A stretch of 64,000 bases of DNA from DASVAL01 sp035649575 (GCA_035649575.1 DASRJH010000031.1:7507-71506), one strand, 5' to 3'. Shown: positions 26,987 through 35,904, counted from the first letter of the stretch. Translations and numbers: made by a program. Notes: a model not told the origin generated them from the letters alone.

Positions 26987-27585
26987 CCAGAGACGGCTTT
27001 GCGAACCCCAACCCTTCCGTGTGCCCCGTGAACCAGCCAGACGAGAGAGAAGACGCCGCGACCCCGCAGGGTGAGCCCCCGGTGGAGATCCCCGCACGCG
27101 ACGAGGAGTTGCTTCGACTCAAGGGCGAACGCGACCAGCTCGAAACGCAGCTGCAACGCACGCTGGCCGATACGGTCAACATGCGGCGGCGCCAGAAGCA
27201 GGAGATGGACGACAGCCGGAACCGCGTGCTCGAAGGCCTCACGCAGGAGCTGTTGCCCGTGCTCGACAGCTTCACGATGGCATTGCAGGCGCACGAGTCC
27301 GGCCACGACCCCGAGTCGCTCGTCGAAGGTGTTCGCCTCGTGCGCACGCTGTTGTCAGGCGCGCTCGAACGCCACGGACTGCAAGAGATCCAGGCCGAGG
27401 GCATGCCGTTCGACCCCGCGCGGCACGAAGCCGTCGCCGTCGAACCGACGAACACCGTTCCTGAAGGCCACGTCGTGCGTGTGCTGCAGGTCGGCTACAT
27501 GCTCGGCGACCGCGTCGTGCGCCACAGCAAGGTCGTCGTCGCAGGCAGCGCGACTCCGAACCCGACGAAACCACCGAAGAACTGA
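26983..27585 (+). CDS. grpE: Nucleotide exchange factor GrpE
   Basis: The product has 200 residues from a GTG that overlaps the dnaJ stop; GTGs further in could also serve. After an acidic, disordered N-terminus there is a long coiled coil (about 40-100: EELLRLKGERDQLETQLQRT, then LADTVNMRRRQKQEMDD) and the C-terminal beta domain (FDPARHEAVAVEPTNTVPEG, then VGYMLGDRVVRHSKVVVAG), which is the GrpE signature. It releases ADP from DnaK. It lies 2 bases ahead of the FmdB-like gene. Confidence 0.94.
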   Translation: MTRDGFANPNPSVCPVNQPDEREDAATPQGEPPVEIPARDEELLRLKGERDQLETQLQRTLADTVNMRRRQKQEMDDSRNRVLEGLTQELLPVLDSFTMALQAHESGHDPESLVEGVRLVRTLLSGALERHGLQEIQAEGMPFDPARHEAVAVEPTNTVPEGHVVRVLQVGYMLGDRVVRHSKVVVAGSATPNPTKPPKN

Positions 27586-27587
27586 CG

Positions 27588-27917
27588 ATGCCCACCTACG
27601 ACTACGTCTGCTCTGCTTGCGGCCATCGCTTCGAAGAGTTCCAGAGCATGTCCAGCAAGCCGCTGCGCCGGTGCCCCGAGTGCAAGAAGAGCGCGCTCGA
27701 TCGCCTGATCGGTCCCGGTGCCGGTGTGATCTTCAAGGGCTCGGGCTTCTACCAGACCGACTACCGCGGCAGCTCCTACAGCAGCGACGCGAAGAAGGAC
27801 GAGAGCGGCGGCGACGCGAAGAAGGATACAGGCACGAGCGGCGGCGGCTGCACGCCGACGTGTGGCACCGACGCAGCCCCGAAAGAGTGCAAGATGCCGA
27901 AGCAGAAGAAGGCCTGA
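27588..27917 (+). CDS. FmdB-family zinc-ribbon protein
   Basis: The product has 109 residues. The N-terminal 42 residues are a FmdB/CxxC_CxxC_SSSS zinc ribbon: MPTYDYVCSACGHRFEEFQS with CxxC at 8-11, then RRCPECKKSALDRLIGPGAG with the second CxxC. After FKGSGFYQTDYRG, which is also typical of the family, comes a low-complexity Lys/Asp/Ser/Gly tail with three more cysteines (GGGCTPTCGTD and ECKMPK). The family often sits beside chaperone or regulatory genes; its biochemical role is not settled. It is the last gene of the chaperone run, 2 bases after grpE. Confidence 0.9.
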   Translation: MPTYDYVCSACGHRFEEFQSMSSKPLRRCPECKKSALDRLIGPGAGVIFKGSGFYQTDYRGSSYSSDAKKDESGGDAKKDTGTSGGGCTPTCGTDAAPKECKMPKQKKA

Positions 27918-27941
27918 GCGCGAACGAACGGCCGAGCCGCC

Positions 27942-28430
27942 TCAGGTAGCTTCCCGCGCGAGCTCCTTGCCGAGGCAGACGCTGGTCGCAGGCGAGAGAC
28001 AATACTCGCCGTAGAGCGGGATCGGGTGGAAGCCGGTGTTGCGATAGAGCGCGAGTGCTTGCGTCTGCCGCACGCCGGTCTCGAGCACGAGCCGCCGAGC
28101 GCCCAACGCGAGCGCCTCCGCCTCGAGCGCTGCCACGAGGCGCCTGCCGAGACCGCGGCCGCGCAGCTCGGGAGCCACATACATACGCTTCAGCTCGCCG
28201 GTCTCGTCGTCGAGCAGTCGGAGGGCGCCGCAGCCGACCGGCTTGCCGTCGAGACACACGACGAGGAACGCACCGCGCCCGGGAGCGACCTCCGTTGGAT
28301 CCAGCGCAAAGTGGTTCGCTCCGGGCTCGGCGTAGGCTCCGCTTAGCTCGGCGTTCAACGCGGCGATCAGGCCGCGGCTCGTCGCGGAGCTCAGTTCCGC
28401 GCGCGCGATCGTGATCGTCTCTCTTGCCAT
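27942..28430 (-). CDS. GNAT-family N-acetyltransferase
   Basis: The product has 162 residues from the ATG at 28430. It has a complete GNAT fold: AFLVVCLDGKPVGCGALRLL, TGELKRMYVAPELRGRGLGR with the acetyl-CoA loop RGRGLGRRL, ARRLVLETGVRQTQALALYR and NTGFHPIPLYGEY. This sequence pattern is close to the small acetyltransferases often annotated as YitI or PapI-like; the substrate is unknown. It converges on the FmdB-like gene with a 24-base gap. The 217 bases between it and the next leftward gene hold no clear gene. Confidence 0.9.
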   Translation of the reverse strand: MARETITIARAELSSATSRGLIAALNAELSGAYAEPGANHFALDPTEVAPGRGAFLVVCLDGKPVGCGALRLLDDETGELKRMYVAPELRGRGLGRRLVAALEAEALALGARRLVLETGVRQTQALALYRNTGFHPIPLYGEYCLSPATSVCLGKELAREAT

Positions 28431-28647
28431 GGCTCGCCTGGCGTAAGCGATGCGCATGGCGCGTGGCAAGCCTTCGATCTCACCGCGGGCTCTGCAAGTG
28501 GCATGGATACCTGCACCCGACGCAGCGACACACAGCAACCCTGCCAGCCGAACGCGGCTCGTCATCAGTCCTCCGAGAAGCGACGAGCGGGACACTGTCG
28601 AGCCTGGTCGAGTAGGCGTCGGTGGCAAGCCCTCCCGTCGCAGCCGT

Positions 28648-29313
28648 TCACTCGCGCGCCATCGCGTCGGGATTCCACGCCATGACACGCGCGCCGTTCT
28701 GGAACACGTCTAGCACGCCGAGACCGCCGAGCGGCAGGTTCAGCGAGATGCTGCGCGCGAGCCGCATGCCGAGCATCGCCGCGGCGAATCCGCTCAGCAA
28801 CACTCCGGGCACCACGACCACGAGCGACTTGCCGAGCACCTTCGGCATCCACTCGACCCACCACGCCAACATGCGCTCTGTGGCGTCGCCGAGATTCTCG
28901 CCGCCCGGAGCCTTGGCCTCGCCGAACTCCGAGAAGAACGTGCGCACCGCGGCGTCTTCGTCGCGCGCGATCTCGCTCCATCTGCGGCCCTGCCAGCGCC
29001 CCATCTCCTGGTCGCGCAGCCGTTCGTCGGGACGCGCTTCCAGCTCTTGCGCTTCCGCGAGCGCGCGCGCGGGACCGAGACACTGCGGTTGCGGACTGCA
29101 GTGTACTTCGGCCAGCTTCACGTTCTTGCAGAGCTCGAGCATGCGCAGCACCTGCGCCCGGCCGCGGCGGCCGAGGTCGGCCGGACCCGCACCTACCACG
29201 ATCTCGCTGTGTGGAACGTCGAGCTCGGGATGACGGAAGAGCCAGAGGCGGCAGCAGTCGGTCGGGTCGGCGAGCACCGGAACATCTTGGCGCTGCCTCC
29301 AGCGCACTTCCAT
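28648..29313 (-). CDS. Degenerate histidine phosphatase family protein
   Basis: The product has 221 residues from the ATG at 29313. It has the phosphoglycerate mutase-like fold, with the hallmark reading LWLFRHPELDV: the phospho-accepting His (H28) is kept but the following Gly is Pro. The usual SSPLxRAxQTA helix is CSPQPQCLGPARAL, so the phosphate-binding Arg is lost, and the second catalytic His (normally in VSHGG) is Pro169 in VVVVPGVLL. The acid residue in DERLRDQEMGRWQGR and the GGEN motif remain. Activity is therefore doubtful; binding of a phosphorylated ligand is possible. It is divergent from the KaiC-like gene with only 38 bases between the starts, so their promoters must overlap. 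Confidence 0.8.
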   Translation of the reverse strand: MEVRWRQRQDVPVLADPTDCCRLWLFRHPELDVPHSEIVVGAGPADLGRRGRAQVLRMLELCKNVKLAEVHCSPQPQCLGPARALAEAQELEARPDERLRDQEMGRWQGRRWSEIARDEDAAVRTFFSEFGEAKAPGGENLGDATERMLAWWVEWMPKVLGKSLVVVVPGVLLSGFAAAMLGMRLARSISLNLPLGGLGVLDVFQNGARVMAWNPDAMARE

Positions 29314-29351
29314 CGTGGCCTGAAACCACGCACGCCAGTAGCCTGCCCGAT

Positions 29352-30947
29352 GTGAGTTTCGCCACGCTGAAGACGGGCATCGACGGCCTCGACGGCATCC
29401 TCGGCGGCGGCATCCGATACCCCGACAATGCCGCAGCATTTCTCTGCGTCGCGGGCGGACCCGGCACCGGCAAGACCCTGCTCGCGCTCGAGATGATCGT
29501 GCGCGCGTGGCTCGCTGCCGAGGACGGCACGAAGTTCCTCTACTACTCGGTCGAGCACACACCCGAGAGCATCCACAAGAAGCTCGCCTTCGACTTCGAC
29601 TGGTTCCGCACCACGGCGCAGGTCACCGCGATGCCGCGCGAGGTCCCGAGCAAACTCGCGCTGATGGCCATGGGCAGCAACGGCCGCAGCGAACTCGTGT
29701 TGACCCAGGCGCGGCCCGCCGCGCTGCAGCGCAAGAGCGCGCGCGGCACCATGGTCGACATCGAGTGGATCCTCGCCGAGATCGAGAACCAGTGCCTGGT
29801 CAGCCCCGTGCGCATGGTCGTGATCGACAACGTCGGCCTCCTGCTGACCGATCTCGAGTACTTCGAGAAGCGCGCGGCCCTGCTCGAGACGCGCCGGCGT
29901 CTGCTCGAGCACTGCATCCACGGCGTCTTCGTCATGGAGGAAGCGCACCCTCGCGACCTGCGGCTGCCGTCCGCCGAGGAGTTCTCGACGGATCTCATGC
30001 TGCACCTGTCGTTCCGCGAGGAGGCGACCGACTTCAAGGTGCGCGCGATCGAGATCCTCAAGGCGCGGCACCAGTACTACTACCGCGGCGTGCACCACTT
30101 CTCGATCGCCGGGCGCGGCATCACGCGCGACATCTACCTCGGCGCGCGCAACGAACGCGGGCCCGGCATCCACCTCTACCCGTCGGTTGCGGCCCAGCTG
30201 TCGATCGCGCGCGACCAGGCGCAGTTCGCGGTGCCATCGCGCGGCAACACGGCGATCGATCTCGGCCATCCCGACCTCAACAGCGCGTTCCTGCACGAGA
30301 CGGGGCCGGCCGCGCGGTCCTCGACCGTGCTGCTGGCCGAACCGGGCACGCGCGCGACGTTCTTGGCGCTGCGTTTCCTCGCGGCCGGGCTGCGCCGCGG
30401 CGAACGCGTGCTGTTCGTGTCCACGCGCGAGGACCGCGACTCGATCCGGCGCATCTGCCAGCGCGAGCCCGTACTGCGCGATGTGTGCCTCGGTGCCGAC
30501 GGCAAGTTCGCGCCCGACTTCCGCGTCGTCTACCCGCATCCGGAGTTCATCACGGCCGGCAAGTTCACGTGGGACCTCGTGCGGTTGTGCCAGGGTGGCC
30601 ACGCCGACGGCGAACCGAAGCCCGTGGAACGCATGTCGTTCGACAACATCTTCCGGCTGCAGGACCGCTTCCCGCTGATCAAGGAACAACGCTTCCTGAT
30701 CGCGGCGATGCTCGACATGATGCGCTACCAGGGCGTCACGCCGTTGCTCGTCGACATGGTGCCGCCAGGCGCGAGCCGCGGCCGGACGGATTTCGACCCC
30801 TCGAGCTACCTGACCGGCTTCGACAACGTCGTCCACCTCTTCTTCGAACAGGAGGAGCAGGGGGCGCGGCCGTTCTTCCGGGTGTTGAAGTCGGTCGGCA
30901 ACGACTACCGGCCCGAGCCGGTGCCGATCGAGTGGCGCAAGGCCTGA
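29352..30947 (+). CDS. Two-domain KaiC-like RecA-superfamily ATPase
   Basis: From a GTG at 29352 the product has 531 residues; the frame is open further upstream, so the start is uncertain. The first KaiC-like domain begins TLKTGIDGLDGILGGGI, with Walker A GGPGTGKT at 35-42 and Walker B in VRMVVIDNVG. The second half starts near residue 320 and keeps the same strand order (STVLLAEPGTRATFLALRFL, GERVLFVSTRED), but its P-loop AEPGTRAT lacks the Lys and the second Gly, so it should not hydrolyse ATP. This asymmetric domain pair recalls KaiC and RadA-like signalling ATPases; no KaiA or KaiB is nearby. It may work with the divergent degenerate phosphatase. Confidence 0.82.
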   Translation: MSFATLKTGIDGLDGILGGGIRYPDNAAAFLCVAGGPGTGKTLLALEMIVRAWLAAEDGTKFLYYSVEHTPESIHKKLAFDFDWFRTTAQVTAMPREVPSKLALMAMGSNGRSELVLTQARPAALQRKSARGTMVDIEWILAEIENQCLVSPVRMVVIDNVGLLLTDLEYFEKRAALLETRRRLLEHCIHGVFVMEEAHPRDLRLPSAEEFSTDLMLHLSFREEATDFKVRAIEILKARHQYYYRGVHHFSIAGRGITRDIYLGARNERGPGIHLYPSVAAQLSIARDQAQFAVPSRGNTAIDLGHPDLNSAFLHETGPAARSSTVLLAEPGTRATFLALRFLAAGLRRGERVLFVSTREDRDSIRRICQREPVLRDVCLGADGKFAPDFRVVYPHPEFITAGKFTWDLVRLCQGGHADGEPKPVERMSFDNIFRLQDRFPLIKEQRFLIAAMLDMMRYQGVTPLLVDMVPPGASRGRTDFDPSSYLTGFDNVVHLFFEQEEQGARPFFRVLKSVGNDYRPEPVPIEWRKA

Positions 30948-31012
30948 GCCGGGGCCGACGGCGTTCGCCGCGCGGGCGGGTCTCGAGCCGACCGGGATTC
31001 TGTCCCTCCGGC

Positions 31013-31039
31013 TCAAGTCTGACCGCCAAATGCCGATGG
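31013..31039 (+). promoter_or_regulatory. FliA (sigma-28)-like promoter candidate
   Basis: TCAAGTCT, 11 bases, then GCCGATGG matches the sigma-28 consensus TAAAGTTT-N11-GCCGATAA at 12 of 16 positions with the exact spacing. It is 58 bases ahead of the ATG at 31097 and points towards that gene. No flagellar gene is in the window, so the match may be chance or mark a regulon member. Confidence 0.4.
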
Positions 31040-31050
31040 GAAGGGGGCCT

Positions 31051-31076
31051 CGGCCCGCCGTTCGACCGGCGGGCCG
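31051..31076 (+). promoter_or_regulatory. Strong GC hairpin in the leader before 31097
   Basis: CGGCCCGCCG-TTCGAC-CGGCGGGCCG is a perfect 10-base-pair stem, extended by GGGG/CCCC further out. No T-run follows. It could end the KaiC-like transcript or be a leader structure of the next gene, since it falls between the sigma-28-like promoter and the ATG. Confidence 0.5.
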
Positions 31077-31096
31077 CCCCAACCCAAGGTCCCCCG

Positions 31097-31960
31097 ATGC
31101 GATGTCTGGCGGCGAGCGTGCTTCCAGTTGCGGCTGCGATGGCGCAGGATCGCTGCGCGTCCGAGGCTGCTTGCGTGTGGGAGTCCATGGGAATCGAGGT
31201 TGCGCCGGCGTCCTACCGCAGCGAGGCCGTGCGTCAGGACGAGGGTTTCCTGACACCGTGGTTCGTGGCTTTCCGTTTCGGGGATGACACCCGGCTCGCT
31301 CCCACGAATCTGAGTGATTCAGGGTACTGGTTGCACGACGCGACGCTTCCGGCTCGCGGCCTCTGGTGCGAGAGTGATCATCACGGCGACGATCATCACG
31401 ACGATCCGAGCGGCACGAGCACGACACGAGTGGTCGGTGCGAGTTACCTGGGCTTGCACCGCCCGAGAAACAGCTTCGGCACCGTCGAGGAGACCTTCTC
31501 GTTCGGCTTCGACGCGACCGACACGGGCGCAGGGTCGTTCGATTGCGGACTGCAGTCCTCGTTCGTGCTCGCCCTCGAACTCGACGGGCACGACGGGCAC
31601 GCCGGAAACGTCGCCGTGCACGCCGAGGCGCATCTCGGCATCTACGCGCAGCTCGGCATCGAACCGTCCTTCTCGCTCGCGCGGCTCGGTGGCGTCGACG
31701 TGACGTTCGCCGTGCCTCTCACGATGGGCTTCTGCCTCAAGAACTACTACGTGGACGCCGACGGCAGGGGCGACCTCTTCGGGTATCTCGACCTCGGCGC
31801 GGTCGCCTCGTCGCCGCTGCCGTTCCTGCCGTCGCGAGTGGGTCTGTGGCACCTCGACGTCGGTCTGCACTGGCTCCTGCTCGGCGACAGCAACGAACAG
31901 CGCGAGGCCGGCGAAACCAGCGACATGATGGTGTCGATCGGGCTCGGCACGACCTTCTGA
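31097..31960 (+). CDS. Secreted or outer-membrane beta-rich hypothetical protein
   Basis: The product has 287 residues with a signal peptide MRCLAASVLPVAAAMAQ. The mature part has alternating hydrophobic strands (SSFVLALELDGHDGHAGNVA, AHLGIYAQLGIEPSFSLARL, DVTFAVPLTMGFCLKNYYVD) and ends SIGLGTTF with a terminal Phe, as in outer-membrane beta-barrels. Two His/Asp-rich loops (DHHGDDHHDDPSG and DGHDGHAG) could bind metal. I recognise no family. AAGG lies before the ATG, and the gene sits behind a hairpin and a sigma-28-like promoter. It converges with the ACT-domain gene 2 bases after its stop. Confidence 0.75.
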   Translation: MRCLAASVLPVAAAMAQDRCASEAACVWESMGIEVAPASYRSEAVRQDEGFLTPWFVAFRFGDDTRLAPTNLSDSGYWLHDATLPARGLWCESDHHGDDHHDDPSGTSTTRVVGASYLGLHRPRNSFGTVEETFSFGFDATDTGAGSFDCGLQSSFVLALELDGHDGHAGNVAVHAEAHLGIYAQLGIEPSFSLARLGGVDVTFAVPLTMGFCLKNYYVDADGRGDLFGYLDLGAVASSPLPFLPSRVGLWHLDVGLHWLLLGDSNEQREAGETSDMMVSIGLGTTF

Positions 31961-31962
31961 AC

Positions 31963-32397
31963 CTACTGACCCCGCGGGGTCTCCTTCCTGGGCGGGCCAC
32001 CGCTGGCCTGCAGGGCGCGCAAGGCCGACATCGCCTGCGCCGACTGCTCGACCGGAACGAACAGGTGGTCGTGGTGCGCGCCGGCGATCACGTTGCAGGC
32101 GATCCCTGCGGCCGCGAGTGCCTGGGCGACCGCGGCCGTGAGCCCGACGGCGTGCAGGTCGGAAGCGACGGTCAGCGTGATCCACGCGGCGCGGAACCGC
32201 GACGCGAACCCACGCGCGCGCGCATCGGTTTCACGCAGCACGAGCGACCATCCCTCGTCTTCGAGCACCGCGGCAACCACTTCGAGACCGCTGATGTCGT
32301 TCTCGGCCGGCACCGAGACGAATACGAACGCTCCCTCGTGCAGCACCGGGTTCATCGTGCGCAACAGCGTCGCCCGGTCGCTGATCGGCGCGCTCAC
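31963..32397 (-). CDS. ACT-domain protein
   Basis: The product has 144 residues from a GTG. The N-terminal LLRTMNPVLHEGAFVFVSVP and the C-terminal AAWITLTVASDLHAVGLTAA, then VAQALAAAGIACNVIAGAHHDHLFVP, match the tandem ACT-like proteins (ACT_3/ACT_7, formerly DUF2241) that bind small ligands, often amino acids. No catalytic domain is attached. It is 36 bases downstream of acetyl-CoA synthetase and possibly cotranscribed with it. Confidence 0.85.
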   Translation of the reverse strand: MSAPISDRATLLRTMNPVLHEGAFVFVSVPAENDISGLEVVAAVLEDEGWSLVLRETDARARGFASRFRAAWITLTVASDLHAVGLTAAVAQALAAAGIACNVIAGAHHDHLFVPVEQSAQAMSALRALQASGGPPRKETPRGQ

Positions 32398-32433
32398 GGC
32401 CCGAGACCCTGTTCGATCATCGCGTGTTCACCC

Positions 32434-34377
32434 CTACACCCTGGCCCTGTGCCCCTGCACGATCTGCGCGACCACTTGCGGCTCGGCCAGCGTCGTGATG
32501 TCGCCGAGGTCGCCGTAGTCGCCTTCGGCGATCTTGCGCAGGATGCGCCGCATGATCTTCCCGCTGCGCGTCTTCGGCAGCCCCGCGACGACCTGGATGC
32601 AGTCCGGCGTCGCGATCGGACCGATGGCCTTGCGCACCTGTTGCTTCAGCACGGCCTCGACGTCGGCGGGATCCACGCCGTCTGCTGGCTTGGCCGGCAG
32701 CACGAACGCGAAGATGCCCGTGCCCTTGAGCTGGTGCGGGAACCCCACCACCGCGGCTTCGGCGCAGAACTCGTGCGCGACGAGCGCACTCTCGACCTCG
32801 GCCGTGCCGAGCCGATGTCCCGCCACGTTGATCACGTCGTCGACGCGCCCCGTGATCCAGTAGTAGCCGTCCTCGTCGCGTGTGCAGCCGTCGCCGGTCA
32901 GGTAGAGCCCGCGATACCTCGAGAAGTAGGTCTGCCGGTAACGACAGTGGTCGCCCAGGATCGTGCGCGATTGGCCGGGCCAGCTGCCGGCGAGGCAGAG
33001 GTTGCCCGTGACGCCGTTGCCGCGCAACTCCCCGCCCTCGTCGTCGACGATCACGGGCCGTACGCCAGGCAACGGGAAGGTCGCGGAGCCCGGCTTGCAC
33101 GGCGTCGCGCCGGGCAACGGCGAGATCATGATGCCGCCCGTCTCGGTCTGCCACCACGTGTCGACGACCGCGCAACGCTTGTCGCCGACGACGTCGTGAT
33201 ACCACTGCCAGACCTCGGGGTTGATCGGCTCGCCGACCGAGCCGATCACGCGCAGGCTGTCGCGCTTGTATTTCACGACGGGCTCGTCGCCGAAGCGCAG
33301 CAACGCACGCAGCGCCGTCGGCGCCGTGTAGAAGATCGTCACCTTGAGGTCGTCGATGATCTGCCAGTAGCGGCTCGCATCGGGATAGACCGGCGTCGAC
33401 TCGAACATGACGGAGGTCGCGCCGTTGCAGAGCGGCCCGTAGACGATGTAGCTGTGGCCCGTGACCCACCCGACGTCGGCCGCGCAGAAGAAGACGTCGC
33501 CGGGGTGCCAGTCGAACACGAGCTCGTGCGTGTAGGCCGCGTAGAGCAGATAGCCGCCCGTCGTGTGGACCTGGCCCTTCGGCTTGCCCGTGGAGCCCGA
33601 CGTGTACAGTACGAACAGCGGGTCTTCGCTGTCCACCCATTCCACGGGGCTGGTGGCGCGCTGCTTCTGCATCTCCTCGTGCAGCCAGAGATCGCGGCCC
33701 TGCTGCATCGGCACCGCGGTTTCGGTCCTCTTGACGACGAAGACCGCCGTGATCGGCAGCCCGTCCGTGGCCTCGTCGACGGTCTTCTTGAGCGGGATCA
33801 CCTTGCCACCGCGCAGTCCTTCGTTGGCCGTCAGCACGACGCGGCAATCGGCGTCGACGATGCGGTCTCTGAGCGACTCCGCCGAGAAGCCCGCGAACAC
33901 GACGGAGTGGATGGCGCCGATGCGCGCGCAGGCGAGCATCGCGAAGACGGCCTCGGGGATCATCGGCAGGTAGATGCAGACGCGGTCGCCCTTCTGCACG
34001 CCGTGGTGACGCAGCACGTTGCTGAGCCGGCCGACCTGCTCGTAGAGCTCGCGATACGTGATGTGCCGGTAGGTCGACGGCTCGTCGCCGACCCAGATCA
34101 GGGCCGTCTGGTCCCCACGGTCGACGAGGTGGCGGTCGATGCAGTTGTAGCTCGCGTTGAGCTTGCCGCCGAGGAACCAGCCGACCTCGGCTTTCTCGAA
34201 GTCCTGTTCGAACGTGCGCTCGAACGGCTGGAACCAATGCAGCCGTTTGGCCTCCCGGCCCCAGAAGCTCGCAGGGTCCTCGATCGATGCTTCGTAGAGG
34301 CGGCGGTATTGCGCGAGCGAACTGACGTGCGCGCGGCTCTGGATGGCGGGTTTGCAGTCGACGATTCGATCGGACAT
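32434..34377 (-). CDS. acsA: Acetyl-CoA synthetase
   Basis: The product has 647 residues, the normal length. It activates acetate with ATP and CoA to acetyl-CoA. Motifs: YTSGSTGKPKGQVHTTGGYL (ATP-binding P-loop), DTWWQTETGGIMISPLPG (acetate pocket with the conserved Trp), YWITGRVDDVINVAGHRLG with the hinge Asp/Arg, and PKTRSGKIMRRILRKI, where the Lys is the site of reversible acetylation. The N-terminal SFWGREAKRLHWFQPFE and NASYNCIDRHL are family signatures. It sits in a run of four leftward genes with 15- to 36-base gaps. Confidence 0.97.
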   Translation of the reverse strand: MSDRIVDCKPAIQSRAHVSSLAQYRRLYEASIEDPASFWGREAKRLHWFQPFERTFEQDFEKAEVGWFLGGKLNASYNCIDRHLVDRGDQTALIWVGDEPSTYRHITYRELYEQVGRLSNVLRHHGVQKGDRVCIYLPMIPEAVFAMLACARIGAIHSVVFAGFSAESLRDRIVDADCRVVLTANEGLRGGKVIPLKKTVDEATDGLPITAVFVVKRTETAVPMQQGRDLWLHEEMQKQRATSPVEWVDSEDPLFVLYTSGSTGKPKGQVHTTGGYLLYAAYTHELVFDWHPGDVFFCAADVGWVTGHSYIVYGPLCNGATSVMFESTPVYPDASRYWQIIDDLKVTIFYTAPTALRALLRFGDEPVVKYKRDSLRVIGSVGEPINPEVWQWYHDVVGDKRCAVVDTWWQTETGGIMISPLPGATPCKPGSATFPLPGVRPVIVDDEGGELRGNGVTGNLCLAGSWPGQSRTILGDHCRYRQTYFSRYRGLYLTGDGCTRDEDGYYWITGRVDDVINVAGHRLGTAEVESALVAHEFCAEAAVVGFPHQLKGTGIFAFVLPAKPADGVDPADVEAVLKQQVRKAIGPIATPDCIQVVAGLPKTRSGKIMRRILRKIAEGDYGDLGDITTLAEPQVVAQIVQGHRARV

Positions 34378-34392
34378 GGCTCTATCGCGCAG

Positions 34393-35904
34393 TCACAACG
34401 CCCGGGCCCACTGTAGCAGCGTGCGCACCGCCGTGCCGGCGGCGCCCCCTCGGTAGTAGTCCTTGGCGATGCCGCCGTAGGCGGCGCCCGCGATGTCGAG
34501 GTGCGCCCACGGCGTTTCGCCGGCAAAGTAGGAGAGGAAGGCACCGCCCGCCGTCGAGCCGTTGCCGTGTTGGGTGCCGTTGATGTTCGCGAGGTCCGCG
34601 AACTTGCTCTTCATCTGCTCCTTGTGGCACTCCCAGAGCGGCAGCTGCCAGAGCGGTTCGTCAGCTGCCTTGCCGGCCGCAATCAGCGCGTCGATGAGCT
34701 TCTGGTCGTTGCCCATGATGCCGGCCATCTCGTGGCCGAGCGCCGTCACGACGGCGCCGGTCAGCGTCGCGAGGTCGACGATCAGCTTGGGCTTGTAGAA
34801 CTTCTTCGCGTAGCAGATCGCGTCGGCGAGCACGAGGCGACCTTCGGCATCGGTGTTCAGGACTTCGATCGTGCGCCCGTCCATCGCGGTGACGACGTCG
34901 CCGGGTTTCTGCGCGTTGGCGCCCGGCATGTTCTCGGTCGCGGCGATCAGGCCGATCAGGTTGCACCCCGGCTTGTGGTCTCTGAGCGCGCCGTGTTTGA
35001 CCGCGTGGAAGAAGCCCAGCACGGCGCCCGCGCCACACATGTCGTAGCGCATCTCGTCCATCTTGGCGGCCGGCTTGATGCTGATGCCGCCCGTGTCGAA
35101 CGTGAGGCCCTTGCCGACGACGCAGGCATTGCCCTTGCTGCCCGGCACGCGGTACTCGAGCACGAGGAACTTCGGTGGCTCGTCGCTGCCGCGCGCGACG
35201 CCGAGCAAGGCGCCCATCCCGAGTCGCTGCATCGCCTGCAGATCGAGCACCTTCACGTGCAGGCCGCCGCCCGTGAGTCCCTTCGCGGCCTTCGCGAGCG
35301 ATGTCGGCGTACACAGATTCGACGGCATGTTCTCGAGGTCGCGCGCGAACACCGTGGCCTCCCCAGCGATGCTCCCCTGCTCGAGACCGCGCTCGAACGC
35401 AGTCGCGTCGCGCTTCTCCATGCCGACGCCGGCGACCTGGCAGATCGCGGCCTTCTGCGTCTTGGGCTTCTGCTGCCGCGGCGGTTCGTAGCGGTAGGCC
35501 CCGAGCACGAGACCTTCGGCAATCGCCTGCCCTGCCTCGAAGGCCGCGACCGGACCGAGCGCCTGCTTGCCCACGCACAGGCCGAACGTCTCGACGCCGA
35601 CCTCGGCCGCCGCCGCTTGCGCCACGGCCGCGATGCGGCGCAGCTTCTCGGTGTCGACCGTCGCCGCGGCACCGAGGCCCACGAACCCGAGCCGCTTGCA
35701 GTGCCCCTTCGCGCCGCGCGCGGGCTGGCTCTGGTGGAACAGGTTCGTGCTGCGCCACGCCGTCTTGAGGTCCCCGGTCGCCTTGGCCGCAGCGACTGCC
35801 GGTTTCAGCTGCGGGCCCGCATCGGGTATCGCACCGTCGACAGCAAGGGCCAGCACGAGTTCGCCGCGGCTACATGCCGCCGGCGTGACGGGGCGGATCT
35901 TCAT
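34393..35904 (-). CDS. pepA: Leucyl aminopeptidase (M17)
   Basis: The product has 503 residues. The C-terminal catalytic domain is typical of M17: VVGKGLTFDTGGISIKPAAK with the metal-binding Lys and Asp, MRYDMCGAGAVLG, and the signature NTDAEGRLVLADAI. The family uses two metal ions to remove N-terminal residues and assembles as a hexamer. The N-terminal domain is less conserved, as usual. The ATG at 35904 is preferred over further upstream codons because the text before it has no family similarity. It lies 15 bases ahead of acetyl-CoA synthetase and 26 bases behind the molybdopterin synthase gene. Confidence 0.96.
   Translation of the reverse strand: MKIRPVTPAACSRGELVLALAVDGAIPDAGPQLKPAVAAAKATGDLKTAWRSTNLFHQSQPARGAKGHCKRLGFVGLGAAATVDTEKLRRIAAVAQAAAAEVGVETFGLCVGKQALGPVAAFEAGQAIAEGLVLGAYRYEPPRQQKPKTQKAAICQVAGVGMEKRDATAFERGLEQGSIAGEATVFARDLENMPSNLCTPTSLAKAAKGLTGGGLHVKVLDLQAMQRLGMGALLGVARGSDEPPKFLVLEYRVPGSKGNACVVGKGLTFDTGGISIKPAAKMDEMRYDMCGAGAVLGFFHAVKHGALRDHKPGCNLIGLIAATENMPGANAQKPGDVVTAMDGRTIEVLNTDAEGRLVLADAICYAKKFYKPKLIVDLATLTGAVVTALGHEMAGIMGNDQKLIDALIAAGKAADEPLWQLPLWECHKEQMKSKFADLANINGTQHGNGSTAGGAFLSYFAGETPWAHLDIAGAAYGGIAKDYYRGGAAGTAVRTLLQWARAL

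Noticed and set aside
29211..29351. N-terminal extension of the KaiC-like protein
   Set aside because: This in-frame part is antisense to the start of the divergent phosphatase gene, is rich in Arg and Ser, and precedes the conserved domain start without similarity.
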